Of a stretch of DNA of 9,730 nt, positions 1-6,220 are shown piece after piece. The notes beneath the pieces were generated by a model. It saw only the letters and a list, made by a program, of their open reading frames with translations. It was not told the origin of the DNA and did no database searches. Origin of the DNA: Amphritea sp. (GTDB taxonomy: Bacteria; Pseudomonadota; Gammaproteobacteria; Pseudomonadales; Balneatricaceae). Numbering within the stretch: position 1 is the stretch's first letter; each line of letters opens with the position of its first letter. The stretch spans positions 1-9,730 of the forward strand of contig JAGPUU010000446.1 of NCBI GenBank assembly GCA_018067325.1, read 5' to 3'. A program made the position numbers and the translations under genes.

Positions 1-95
1 AATAACCTGCAGATTAATTCATTCACCCTCTGTACCTTGTCGTTATCCTGTGCCAATGTGTGGGAAATATGTAATAGCGTCTGGAGAATCACAAT
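1..95 (+). other. Upstream region of the first operon
   Basis: No gene is visible in this edge segment. It ends with a good Shine-Dalgarno sequence, GGAG at 83-86, nine bases before the first ATG. No convincing -35/-10 pair could be picked out, so the promoter of the first operon may lie further left or be non-canonical. Confidence 0.4.
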
Positions 96-338
96 ATGCC
101 TTGCACAAACGACATTCTTGAAGAGATCAACATGCTTATTCGGTTTAGCCAGAGCAGCGATCATCAGGGATTGAAAGTTCATCATGACGTAGCTGCGCCT
201 GAACTAGTTAATTCAACACAACGTCTATTTGATAAGAAACTGATCACTTTGTTTGACGGTGGCTACCTAACCCCTCTGGGTCATGAAGCAGCAGACAAGG
301 CCCACGCTCTTTTAAACATTCTGGATTCTGGAAAATAA
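96..338 (+). CDS. TIGR02647 family small protein
   Basis: This is an 80-residue soluble protein that I recognise as the TIGR02647 family, a conserved group in Pseudomonas-like gammaproteobacteria with no assigned reaction. The family pattern is clear: a helical N-terminus, then KVHHDVAAPE at about 27-36, TQRLFDKKLITL at 41-52, and the GGYLTPLGHEAAD block at 55-67. The layout suggests a small winged-helix-like fold (inference). The ATG is supported by GGAG nine bases upstream. There is no signal peptide or membrane segment. The stop lies only nine bases before the next start, so it probably heads a co-transcribed run with the oxygenase and hydrolase genes. Full length for the family. Function unknown. 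Confidence 0.8.
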   Translation: MPCTNDILEEINMLIRFSQSSDHQGLKVHHDVAAPELVNSTQRLFDKKLITLFDGGYLTPLGHEAADKAHALLNILDSGK

Positions 339-347
339 AACCCGGCT

Positions 348-1010
348 ATGGATCAACCAGAAATTATTATCGAAGATATCAACGTTTGGGAAACCCAAAT
401 GTTCACCGTGCAAAATCCACTGCACAGCGATATTCGTGAACCACTGTTAAAACTAATTTATAGCCTGAGGGATAACCAGCAGCAAGCCATAGAGAGTGAG
501 GTTGCACCTACAGCCAAGCATGCTCTCTATGAAAGCACCCTGGATCTTCTTCAACGTCCGGAATCGGTGATAGGAGAGCTTCGAGAGTTTATTGAAGACA
601 TGCTTATCACCGTTGCCAGCGCCGTTAATGAGCCATTCTGGCCGGAAGGTGCTCAGGCACGAGCAGATATTGTTGAATCCTGGTTTCATGTTACTGAGAA
701 CGGCGGCTACCACGATACTCATGCCCACCCTAATTGCTCCTGGTGCGGCATCTACTATGTGGATGCCGGTGAGTGTGACATCAGTAGTCGAAACGGCATC
801 AACCGCTTCTACGACCCCCGTCACGGCGCTGATCAGTATCTGGATGCCGGCACCGCTTATCTTAATGGAACCGGCAGTTGGGATTTCGAAGCAGTAGAAG
901 GACAGGTAGTCATATTTCCTTCATACCTGAAACATGCGGCCATGCCCTACTTCAGCAAAAAAGATAGGGTAGTTATCGCTTTCAATAGTCAGATTCATTT
1001 TCAGGAATAG
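348..1010 (+). CDS. Putative 2OG-Fe(II) oxygenase (TIGR02466-like)
   Basis: A 220-residue cytoplasmic protein resembling the TIGR02466 family of putative 2-oxoglutarate/Fe(II)-dependent oxygenases; the substrate is unknown. The N-terminal 'INVWETQMF' segment (11-19) matches the family opening and supports the 348 start rather than the later ATG at 399. The double-stranded beta-helix core shows the metal-site region GGYHDTHAHPN at 119-129, followed by GIYYVDAGE. Candidate iron ligands are H125 and H127. The distal histidine is H196 in 'YLKHAAMPY', and R207 in 'DRVVIAFN' is the expected 2-oxoglutarate contact. I read the proximal pair as H-x-H rather than textbook H-x-D, so the exact ligand set is uncertain. 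No strong Shine-Dalgarno sequence precedes the ATG, and the nine-base gap suggests translational coupling to the upstream gene. The SGNH hydrolase gene follows after 16 bases. Confidence 0.75.
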   Translation: MDQPEIIIEDINVWETQMFTVQNPLHSDIREPLLKLIYSLRDNQQQAIESEVAPTAKHALYESTLDLLQRPESVIGELREFIEDMLITVASAVNEPFWPEGAQARADIVESWFHVTENGGYHDTHAHPNCSWCGIYYVDAGECDISSRNGINRFYDPRHGADQYLDAGTAYLNGTGSWDFEAVEGQVVIFPSYLKHAAMPYFSKKDRVVIAFNSQIHFQE

Positions 1011-1026
1011 AATATCGGAGTCCTCA

Positions 1027-1668
1027 ATGAAACAGGTTCTGGTTTACGCAGATTCACTCAGCTGGGGCATCATTCCCGATAGCCGTAACCGTTTTGAGTT
1101 CCATCAGAGATGGCCTGGAAAGCTTGAACAACTCCTGTCAAAAGAAAGCGAAAGCATCCGGGTCATTGAAGATTGCCTGAATGGTCGCAGAACGGTTCTG
1201 GACGATCCTTTCAAGCCGGGAAGAAACGGCTTGAAAGGACTACAACAACGTGTCGAAATCAATTCACCATTAGCCCTCGTTATCATCATGCTGGGTAACA
1301 ATGATTTCCAGAGCTCTCATAATTTCAAAGCAGCGGAAGCCGCTCAAGGGGTTGCCGCGCTGATACCGGTTATTCGCAAAGCGCCTATTGAGCCGGGCAT
1401 GCCAATGCCTGAAATCCTACTGATCAGCCCTCCTCCAATCACCTGCCCTAAAGGGACCATCGCATCTAAGTTCAAAGGAGCTGAACTAAAGTGGCCTGGC
1501 TTTAACAAGGAACTTGAACGGATCGCGAATGAAAACCAGTGTTACTTCTTTGATGCAGGGACAGTAATCAACGCCAGTATGGTTGATGGAATACATCTGG
1601 ATCAGGAACAACACCAACAACTTGCGATCTCATTAAAGCAGCAGGTCATTGATATTTTTCAACGCTAA
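1027..1668 (+). CDS. SGNH/GDSL hydrolase, arylesterase type
   Basis: A 213-residue serine esterase or acyltransferase of the SGNH superfamily, similar in layout to the Mycobacterium smegmatis acyltransferase MsAcT and related arylesterases. The SGNH blocks appear in order: block I YADSLSWG (7-14) with nucleophile S10; block II glycine in CLNGRRT (G53); block III GNND (90-93) with N92; and block V VDGIHLD (186-192) giving the D187/H190 pair. The hydrophobic 'LVIIMLG' strand and the 'LLISPPPI' segment (131-138) are also typical of this subgroup. Block I carries alanine where the family normally has glycine (ADSL for GDSL). There is no signal peptide, so it acts in the cytoplasm. GGAG six bases before the ATG fixes the start. 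It sits 16 bases after the oxygenase gene and is probably co-transcribed. The natural substrate cannot be read from sequence. Confidence 0.85.
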   Translation: MKQVLVYADSLSWGIIPDSRNRFEFHQRWPGKLEQLLSKESESIRVIEDCLNGRRTVLDDPFKPGRNGLKGLQQRVEINSPLALVIIMLGNNDFQSSHNFKAAEAAQGVAALIPVIRKAPIEPGMPMPEILLISPPPITCPKGTIASKFKGAELKWPGFNKELERIANENQCYFFDAGTVINASMVDGIHLDQEQHQQLAISLKQQVIDIFQR

Positions 1669-1733
1669 CTGAACTTCTTTTACGATTATTTATCTGACTA
1701 GATCATCCATTCTTTTCAAATACAGGAACAACC

Positions 1734-2240
1734 ATGCTCAACACCTTCACCTGCTTCGTTCGTAGTCAGTGGTACTGGCTGGCCATGATATTCACAGGTC
1801 TCGCGATGGAAGGAATAGCTCTTTATTTCCAATATGGTCTGGACTACGGTCCCTGCGTACTCTGCATCCATGTACGAATCTGGGTAATGGCTTTTATCTT
1901 GCTGGGAATTATAGGTTTACTATGTAGAAACAGCCGTCCCCTCAGTATTATCATAAGCGCACTGACTGTTATTGCTGCAATCGGTTTGAGTGAACGTTCC
2001 TGGATGACATTTGCTATTGAGCGTAATCTGATCGAGGGTAGCTGTACTATGGGTGCTGGCCTGCCCGACTGGTTTGCATTGGACCAATGGTTCCCATCTA
2101 TTTTCGAGCCCTGGGAACTTTGTGGCTGGACTCCTGAATTACTGTTTGGAATTACCATGGCCGAGGGGTTACTGCTAGCATCTGCACTGGCAATTCTGAC
2201 CACTATTTTTACAACAGTCACTTTAATTAGAAAATCCTGA
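1734..2240 (+). CDS. dsbB: Disulfide bond formation protein B
   Basis: Inner-membrane quinone reductase that reoxidises the periplasmic thiol oxidase DsbA, passing electrons to ubiquinone. At 168 residues with four predicted helices (about 14-32, 48-64, 69-85, 136-163), it is close to the usual size. The first periplasmic pair is C41-V-L-C44 in 'GPCVLCIHVR', followed by R48, the arginine implicated in quinone binding. The second pair is C104 and C130, flanking the amphipathic loop 'PDWFALDQWFPSIFEPW'. These four cysteines fall at the same numbers as in the E. coli protein. The segment after C130 is shorter than in E. coli. AGGA seven bases before the ATG supports the start. A 65-base gap separates it from the hydrolase gene, and dsbA is not in the window. 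The cysteine-rich periplasmic domain encoded at 6221-8200 could be a client (inference). Confidence 0.95.
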   Translation: MLNTFTCFVRSQWYWLAMIFTGLAMEGIALYFQYGLDYGPCVLCIHVRIWVMAFILLGIIGLLCRNSRPLSIIISALTVIAAIGLSERSWMTFAIERNLIEGSCTMGAGLPDWFALDQWFPSIFEPWELCGWTPELLFGITMAEGLLLASALAILTTIFTTVTLIRKS

Positions 2241-2261
2241 ATTAACCTTCCAATCGGTGGC

Positions 2262-2294
2262 ATGCCCATATATTCTGCTATGGGCATATATAAT
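2262..2294 (+). promoter_or_regulatory. 9-bp inverted repeat abutting a perfect -10
   Basis: ATGCCCATA (2262-2270) and TATGGGCAT (2279-2287) form a perfect inverted repeat with an 8-base spacer, 21 bases after the dsbB stop. It runs directly into a consensus -10 hexamer TATAAT at 2289-2294, so it would occupy the spacer of a promoter for the GTPase gene. No good -35 is seen at the right distance, which would fit an activator-dependent promoter or an operator. Alternatively it is a dsbB terminator, but no T-run follows it. Confidence 0.4.
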
Positions 2295-2349
2295 AAAATA
2301 ATGGCTATTACTCACCGAGTATTCCAATATCTGAGGAAAACCACTGTAG

Positions 2350-2369
2350 CCCGATAAGAAAAAATCGGG
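2350..2369 (+). repeat. Short hairpin before the GTPase gene
   Basis: CCCGAT (2350-2355) pairs with ATCGGG (2364-2369) across an A-rich 8-base loop. It lies in the presumed leader of the GTPase mRNA and would overlap translation signals for an ATG at 2373. No T-run follows, so it is not a standard terminator. Role unknown. Confidence 0.3.
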
Positions 2370-2405
2370 TGGATGCGCGACCCATATGGACAGGCTTATG
2401 CAGAC

Positions 2406-3371
2406 ATGAAGGACAAGAAAATCATTTTCTTCGGCCCGGTCGGGGCAGGAAAGACCACTGCCATTGACGCTGTCACCCATAGCGATAATGCTAAGACTGA
2501 CGCCCGTGTCTCTGATAGCAGCATACGACGTAAAAAAAGCACTACCGTTGCTATGGATTACGCACTACTGGATACCGGCAGCGAGCGTATCCACCTTTAC
2601 GGCACACCGGGACAGGAACGGTTCCGGTTTATGTGGGAAATGATTACCACAGAACTTGCCCACGATTGCAGCGGACATATTATGTTATTAGATAATGCCC
2701 GTAATCACCCCCGTCAAGACCTTGAGTTTTACCTGCAAAATTTCCGCACTTATAACCCTAAAGTTCGATTAGTTATCGGCATCACTGGAAGCGACCTGAT
2801 ACAAACGCCATCCCGGTCAGATTATGCAGGCTGGCTTGCTGAGCTGGAAATCAACGCGCCACTTTTTTTTGTCGATGCCCGAAGAGCTGAAGATATACAT
2901 ATGCTAATTGATGAGGTACTGCAGTCTGAAAAGCCCGTCATTCAGGCCTCTTCTTCAGCATGGGAATCTGAAGAGGAGATGAGTATTGATGAGCTGTTTT
3001 CAACAGCCCCGCAGTTCCCTGTTTTTACGCCTGAACTCGTTAATGAGATTGAAAAAATTGATCAGGTCACCGGCACCGCACTGATCAACAATGACAACCT
3101 AACAGAGTATTCCTCCCTCGAACAAACTGAACTCGACATACTCCAGCAGTTTTCCTCTGAAATCCCCCGGGTACGCCGACGAGTCGATGATTTTGGTGCC
3201 GTAGAAAGTTTTCACCTGAGTACCCAGTCCGGTGATCATTACACCGTCTTGGTGGCTGACAATCAACTGTTGGGAATTCACTGTAAGGGGCAGCTAAGCC
3301 TGCTATCGCTCAAGCAAGAGATCGATAACCTCATGCAATGGAGCAAATTCACTTCGCCTATTAGTGCCTGA
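2406..3371 (+). CDS. COG2229-type MglA-like GTPase with C-terminal extension
   Basis: A 321-residue cytoplasmic small-GTPase-like protein of the COG2229 predicted GTPase group, related to MglA and Ras-like switches. The G1 loop is GPVGAGKTT (10-18). A 'KKSTTVAMDYA' segment typical of the group lies at about 43-53. The G3 motif GTPGQERFRFMWE (66-78) is textbook. The G4 position reads TGSD (127-130) instead of NKxD, so base specificity may be relaxed. After the GTPase domain (to about 175) comes an acidic, low-complexity linker. A C-terminal alpha/beta segment follows at about 239-312, with two strands ('HYTVLVADN', 'LLGIHCKG') and a final helix that resemble half of a Roadblock/LC7 fold (inference). 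I chose 2406 because family members begin a few residues before the P-loop. ATG 2373 would add 11 residues but has its GGGTGG directly abutting. Effector and pathway are unknown. Confidence 0.8.
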   Translation: MKDKKIIFFGPVGAGKTTAIDAVTHSDNAKTDARVSDSSIRRKKSTTVAMDYALLDTGSERIHLYGTPGQERFRFMWEMITTELAHDCSGHIMLLDNARNHPRQDLEFYLQNFRTYNPKVRLVIGITGSDLIQTPSRSDYAGWLAELEINAPLFFVDARRAEDIHMLIDEVLQSEKPVIQASSSAWESEEEMSIDELFSTAPQFPVFTPELVNEIEKIDQVTGTALINNDNLTEYSSLEQTELDILQQFSSEIPRVRRRVDDFGAVESFHLSTQSGDHYTVLVADNQLLGIHCKGQLSLLSLKQEIDNLMQWSKFTSPISA

Positions 3372-3372
3372 C

Positions 3373-3386
3373 ATATAAGCTTATAT
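3373..3386. repeat. 14-bp perfect palindrome after the GTPase gene
   Basis: ATATAAGCTTATAT is a perfect palindrome lying one base after the GTPase stop codon. It could be a protein-binding site. It is too AT-rich and has no T-run or loop to act as a terminator. Confidence 0.35.
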
Positions 3387-3428
3387 CGAAAACATCCTTA
3401 ACTATCTGATGTTTATACTTCAGACCGA

Positions 3429-3474
3429 TTGCACTTAGGAGACCTGTCTCTGTACAATTCCTGACCTTTGTACA
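3429..3474 (+). promoter_or_regulatory. Candidate promoter and twin TGTACA sites for the DUF2788 gene
   Basis: A weak sigma-70 candidate is TTGCAC (3429-3434), an 18-base spacer and TACAAT (3453-3458). Two copies of the palindrome TGTACA lie at 3451-3456 and 3469-3474, with starts 18 bases apart. A GAGAC/GTCTC inverted repeat sits just before them (3440-3450). The first TGTACA overlaps the -10, so a repressor site is possible. This rests on pattern only. Confidence 0.3.
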
Positions 3475-3497
3475 CTTTATTCTAAGGAACCTTTCAA

Positions 3498-3698
3498 GTG
3501 CGCCTGGCAGAAATCGAAACGATAACACTCAACGTTGGCCTTGTGATTTTTGCCGCTTATATATTCTTCATCATCTATGATCTGGCTAAAAAATCGAAGG
3601 CCGGAAAATTTGGCACTGCGGTTTTGTTCTTTGCTCTGGGATTGGGCTTGGCTGCATTCTTGGTCAAATCAGTTGCTGTTTATATGATCGAAGGCTAA
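3498..3698 (+). CDS. DUF2788 family two-helix membrane protein
   Basis: A 66-residue inner-membrane protein of the DUF2788 family, which has no known function. Two transmembrane helices are visible: about 10-28 (LNVGLVIFAAYIFFIIYDL) and 40-62. They are joined by a short basic loop KKSKAGKFGT (31-40), which by the positive-inside rule faces the cytoplasm. The 'IIYDLAKKSKAGKFGT' block is the family signature I recall. The start is GTG, with AAGGA nine bases upstream in 'TAAGGAAC', which supports the non-ATG choice. It stands alone on the + strand, preceded by a 126-base gap with its own possible promoter, and converges on the hugZ-like gene 39 bases further on. No clear terminator separates them. 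Confidence 0.8.
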   Translation: MRLAEIETITLNVGLVIFAAYIFFIIYDLAKKSKAGKFGTAVLFFALGLGLAAFLVKSVAVYMIEG

Positions 3699-3737
3699 CG
3701 GATTAAAACGAGCTAAAAACACCCTCCTTGCAGTCAC

Positions 3738-4244
3738 TCAGGCTGGCTTAGATTCGATCGCCTCTAGCTCGAAACCCGGCAAATTTATTCTGAACGCCCG
3801 GCCAAATCCCAGTACCAGCCGCCCACGAACAGGGGTCAATCTGAACAACATAAAATCAGGCAAAGTACGCAAAAGATCGACAGTAGACCCGTGCCGCTGA
3901 CGATAGAGATCCATCACCGGCTCATAAGCCTTCGCATCAACTTTCACCTCTGAAACATGGCACTGCAGAGTCATCCGGTTTCGGGCAAACAGATTTCGAC
4001 TATCCGCCTCATCTTCAATCAGCATAACCCCTACGGCTGATGAATTAATTAGGTTTTGCGTATGACTGGCGAGCTGACTCACAAATATATACAACACTCC
4101 TTCGTTAAAAAGAAAGGGTGAATAACTGGCTTCTGGCCCATCTGGACCCAAAGTAGCCAGTTGCAGCGTTTTGCACCGTTCGAGCAAAGTGATCAGCTGT
4201 TGCCCTGCCTGTTCAGGCGCTTGCAGTTCTTCCTTTCTGCTCAT
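3738..4244 (-). CDS. HugZ/HutZ-like pyridoxamine-phosphate-oxidase-fold protein
   Basis: A 168-residue cytoplasmic protein with the split beta-barrel fold of pyridoxamine 5'-phosphate oxidases, in the HugZ/HutZ heme-utilisation subgroup (COG0748-like). Family marks are LQLATLGPDGPEASYSPF (27-44), SQLASHTQNL (56-65), LFARNRMTLQC (85-95), LPDFMLFRLTP (128-138) and GFGRAF (146-151). Vibrio HutZ degrades heme using a C-terminal histidine ligand. This protein has no histidine after H118, so heme degradation cannot be assumed. Flavin or another cofactor is possible. The ATG is preceded by a weak AAGAGA. A decayed copy of its 5' end and upstream region lies near kdsA (5031-5189). The small membrane protein gene lies 81 bases upstream on the same strand and could be co-transcribed. 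Confidence 0.8.
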   Translation of the reverse strand: MSRKEELQAPEQAGQQLITLLERCKTLQLATLGPDGPEASYSPFLFNEGVLYIFVSQLASHTQNLINSSAVGVMLIEDEADSRNLFARNRMTLQCHVSEVKVDAKAYEPVMDLYRQRHGSTVDLLRTLPDFMLFRLTPVRGRLVLGFGRAFRINLPGFELEAIESKPA

Positions 4245-4328
4245 TTAACATTCTCTTTTAATTGATTCACCCGGTTATAAACATGCCTATTAAGACGGAA
4301 AATTGACGTATAAGCGGCAACCTATTCA
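4171..4328. repeat. Direct repeat copy A (5' hugZ-like gene plus upstream region)
   Basis: This segment aligns along its full length with 5031-5189 in the same orientation, at roughly three quarters identity by eye, with a few one- to three-base gaps. Shared anchors include TGCCTGTTCAGGCG, TCCTTTCTGCTCATTT and ATTGACGTATA. It covers about 25 codons of the intact hugZ-like gene, its start codon and about 84 bases upstream. It ends just inside the 3' end of the neighbouring membrane protein gene. Confidence 0.8.
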
Positions 4329-4676
4329 TAACCGATAAATAGTAGTCCCATATAAAACGGCACAACTTAGCAACAGGAACAAAACTCCTGAACGCATCTT
4401 TTGCAGAAAACCCGGCAAGCACTTAACGTTAAAGATATATGCAGAGGTTAGTAACATTAAGCAGCCAGAAATCAAGGCAGCCGTACCCCAAAACTCAGCA
4501 TAATGCCGCATGGCATACCAAAACACATTCCAGCTGCCCGCTGAAAAAACCACAAACGCCATTGTTTTTCTAAACCATGCCGGCAATTTCTGCACTGTAC
4601 GCAATACCGGTAATCGAGTCGCAAATAGCCCTCCTATCACCATGCATCCCGCCATAATTGTTCCCATTGGAAGCAC
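4326..4676 (-). CDS. Small four-helix inner-membrane protein
   Basis: A 116-residue protein that I do not recognise as a named family. It has four likely transmembrane helices: about 5-20, 38-56, 63-82 and 97-114. A basic stretch (R21 to R36) between the first two suggests that loop is cytoplasmic. The segment FSAGSWNVFWYAMRHYAEFWG (split around 44-64) is aromatic-rich. The start is GTG: on the minus strand AGGAG (plus coordinates 4683-4687) lies six bases before it. That makes it a better start than the next ATG three codons in. It has no charged catalytic cluster to suggest an enzyme. It lies between two direct repeats and may have arrived with the rearranged block. The hugZ-like gene follows 81 bases downstream on the same strand. 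Confidence 0.65.
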   Translation of the reverse strand: MLPMGTIMAGCMVIGGLFATRLPVLRTVQKLPAWFRKTMAFVVFSAGSWNVFWYAMRHYAEFWGTAALISGCLMLLTSAYIFNVKCLPGFLQKMRSGVLFLLLSCAVLYGTTIYRL

Positions 4677-4711
4677 ACGACTCTCCTCATCAAAAAAATA
4701 CTAGTTTTGCA

Positions 4712-4743
4712 GCAAGGCTAAAAATAGCCTCGCGCCTATTGTA
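4712..4743 (-). promoter_or_regulatory. Possible -10 and leader hairpin of the small membrane protein gene
   Basis: AGGCTA (4715-4720) pairs with TAGCCT (4725-4730) over an AAAA loop. Two more pairs beyond one mismatch extend the stem to 4712-4733. On the minus strand a -10-like TACAAT (plus coordinates 4738-4743) would place the hairpin at the very start of the transcript for the gene beginning at 4676. No matching -35 is clear. Confidence 0.3.
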
Positions 4744-4893
4744 GAGGAAGAAATTAGTTATTCAGTTCAATTTTTAGCTGACACCGTTCCTGTATAGACA
4801 GTTTATATTTACTCTGGAAGCAGATTACAGTCTGGCTATCATAAGAGCCCGCTATACTCTGGCGGTAAAAAAGCACCCAAAGGTAATGCTAAA

Positions 4894-5030
4894 ATGAATA
4901 AATGGCTGTCAACTGATACCACACAAAGCAACAAAGATGCAGTAGCATTACTTGAACAACTTTATTGCACGGTTACACCGATGAAACATGGCACCACAAG
5001 GTCACCGAGCTTCTGGTCGAGCGGCGCCGC
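4894..5030 (+). pseudogene. Frameshifted 5' fragment of an unknown gene
   Basis: An ATG at 4894 has a decent ribosome binding site (AAAGGT about eight bases upstream) and a TATACT -10 candidate at 4853-4858. The frame reads MNKWLSTDTT, then DAVALLEQL up to about 4962. It then loses sense and stops at 5041-5043. Moving one frame over restores protein-like sequence: LLHGYTDETWHHKVTELLVE, then RRRW, to about 5030. One lost T in CTTT(T)ATTG at about 4961-4966 would join the two halves. Past 5031 the sequence is homologous to the antisense of the hugZ-like gene, so the original 3' part is gone. I do not recognise the family. As an intact 49-codon gene it is less convincing than as a remnant. Confidence 0.5.
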
Positions 5031-6054
<1,024 letters not shown>

Positions 6055-6060
6055 TGCTTA

Positions 6061-6083
6061 GAGCGACCTCCTAAGGGTCGCTC
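6061..6083 (+). terminator. Rho-independent-like terminator of kdsA
   Basis: GAGCGACC (6061-6068) pairs perfectly with GGTCGCTC (6076-6083) over a seven-base loop, six bases after the kdsA stop. The following AACCTTTCT is only modestly T-rich. This is a strong hairpin with a weak tail. Confidence 0.7.
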
Positions 6084-6149
6084 AACCTTTCTCAGCTATA
6101 AACACTCTCGGCTCTAAAAATATATCTGTCGTTTTGACAACTCTGACCC

Positions 6150-6200
6150 TTAACTCTTTGTAAGCCTTACTCTATTATCGAGTAATATCAGCAGATATTA
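6150..6200 (+). promoter_or_regulatory. Candidate promoter plus inverted repeat for the pseudokinase operon
   Basis: A sigma-70-like pair is TTAACT (6150-6155), a 17-base spacer and TATTAT (6173-6178). A perfect TTGACA at 6134-6139 also exists but has only TTTGTA or TTGTAA at the right distance. Just downstream, TAATATC (6183-6189) and GATATTA (6194-6200) form a perfect 7-bp inverted repeat around AGCA, about where transcription would begin. That could be an operator or a 5' mRNA hairpin. It ends 20 bases before the start codon. Confidence 0.45.
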
Positions 6201-6220
6201 TCGATTCAAGGTGCACAGGA

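Noticed and set aside
453..824. Open frame of 123 codons on the minus strand inside the oxygenase gene
   Set aside because: It is antisense to a gene with clear family motifs, has no family-like sequence and no ribosome binding site.
1844..2287. Open frame of 147 codons on the minus strand across dsbB
   Set aside because: It is an antisense shadow of dsbB, whose four cysteines match the E. coli numbering; the translated product has no coherent motifs.
2373..2405. Upstream ATG adding 11 residues to the GTPase
   Set aside because: Its purine-rich sequence directly touches the ATG and overlaps a hairpin, and the family normally starts just before the P-loop. It cannot be fully excluded.
4510..4704. 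Open frame of 64 codons on the + strand over the small membrane protein gene
   Set aside because: The minus-strand frame has four regular hydrophobic helices and an AGGAG-preceded start; the + frame has neither.
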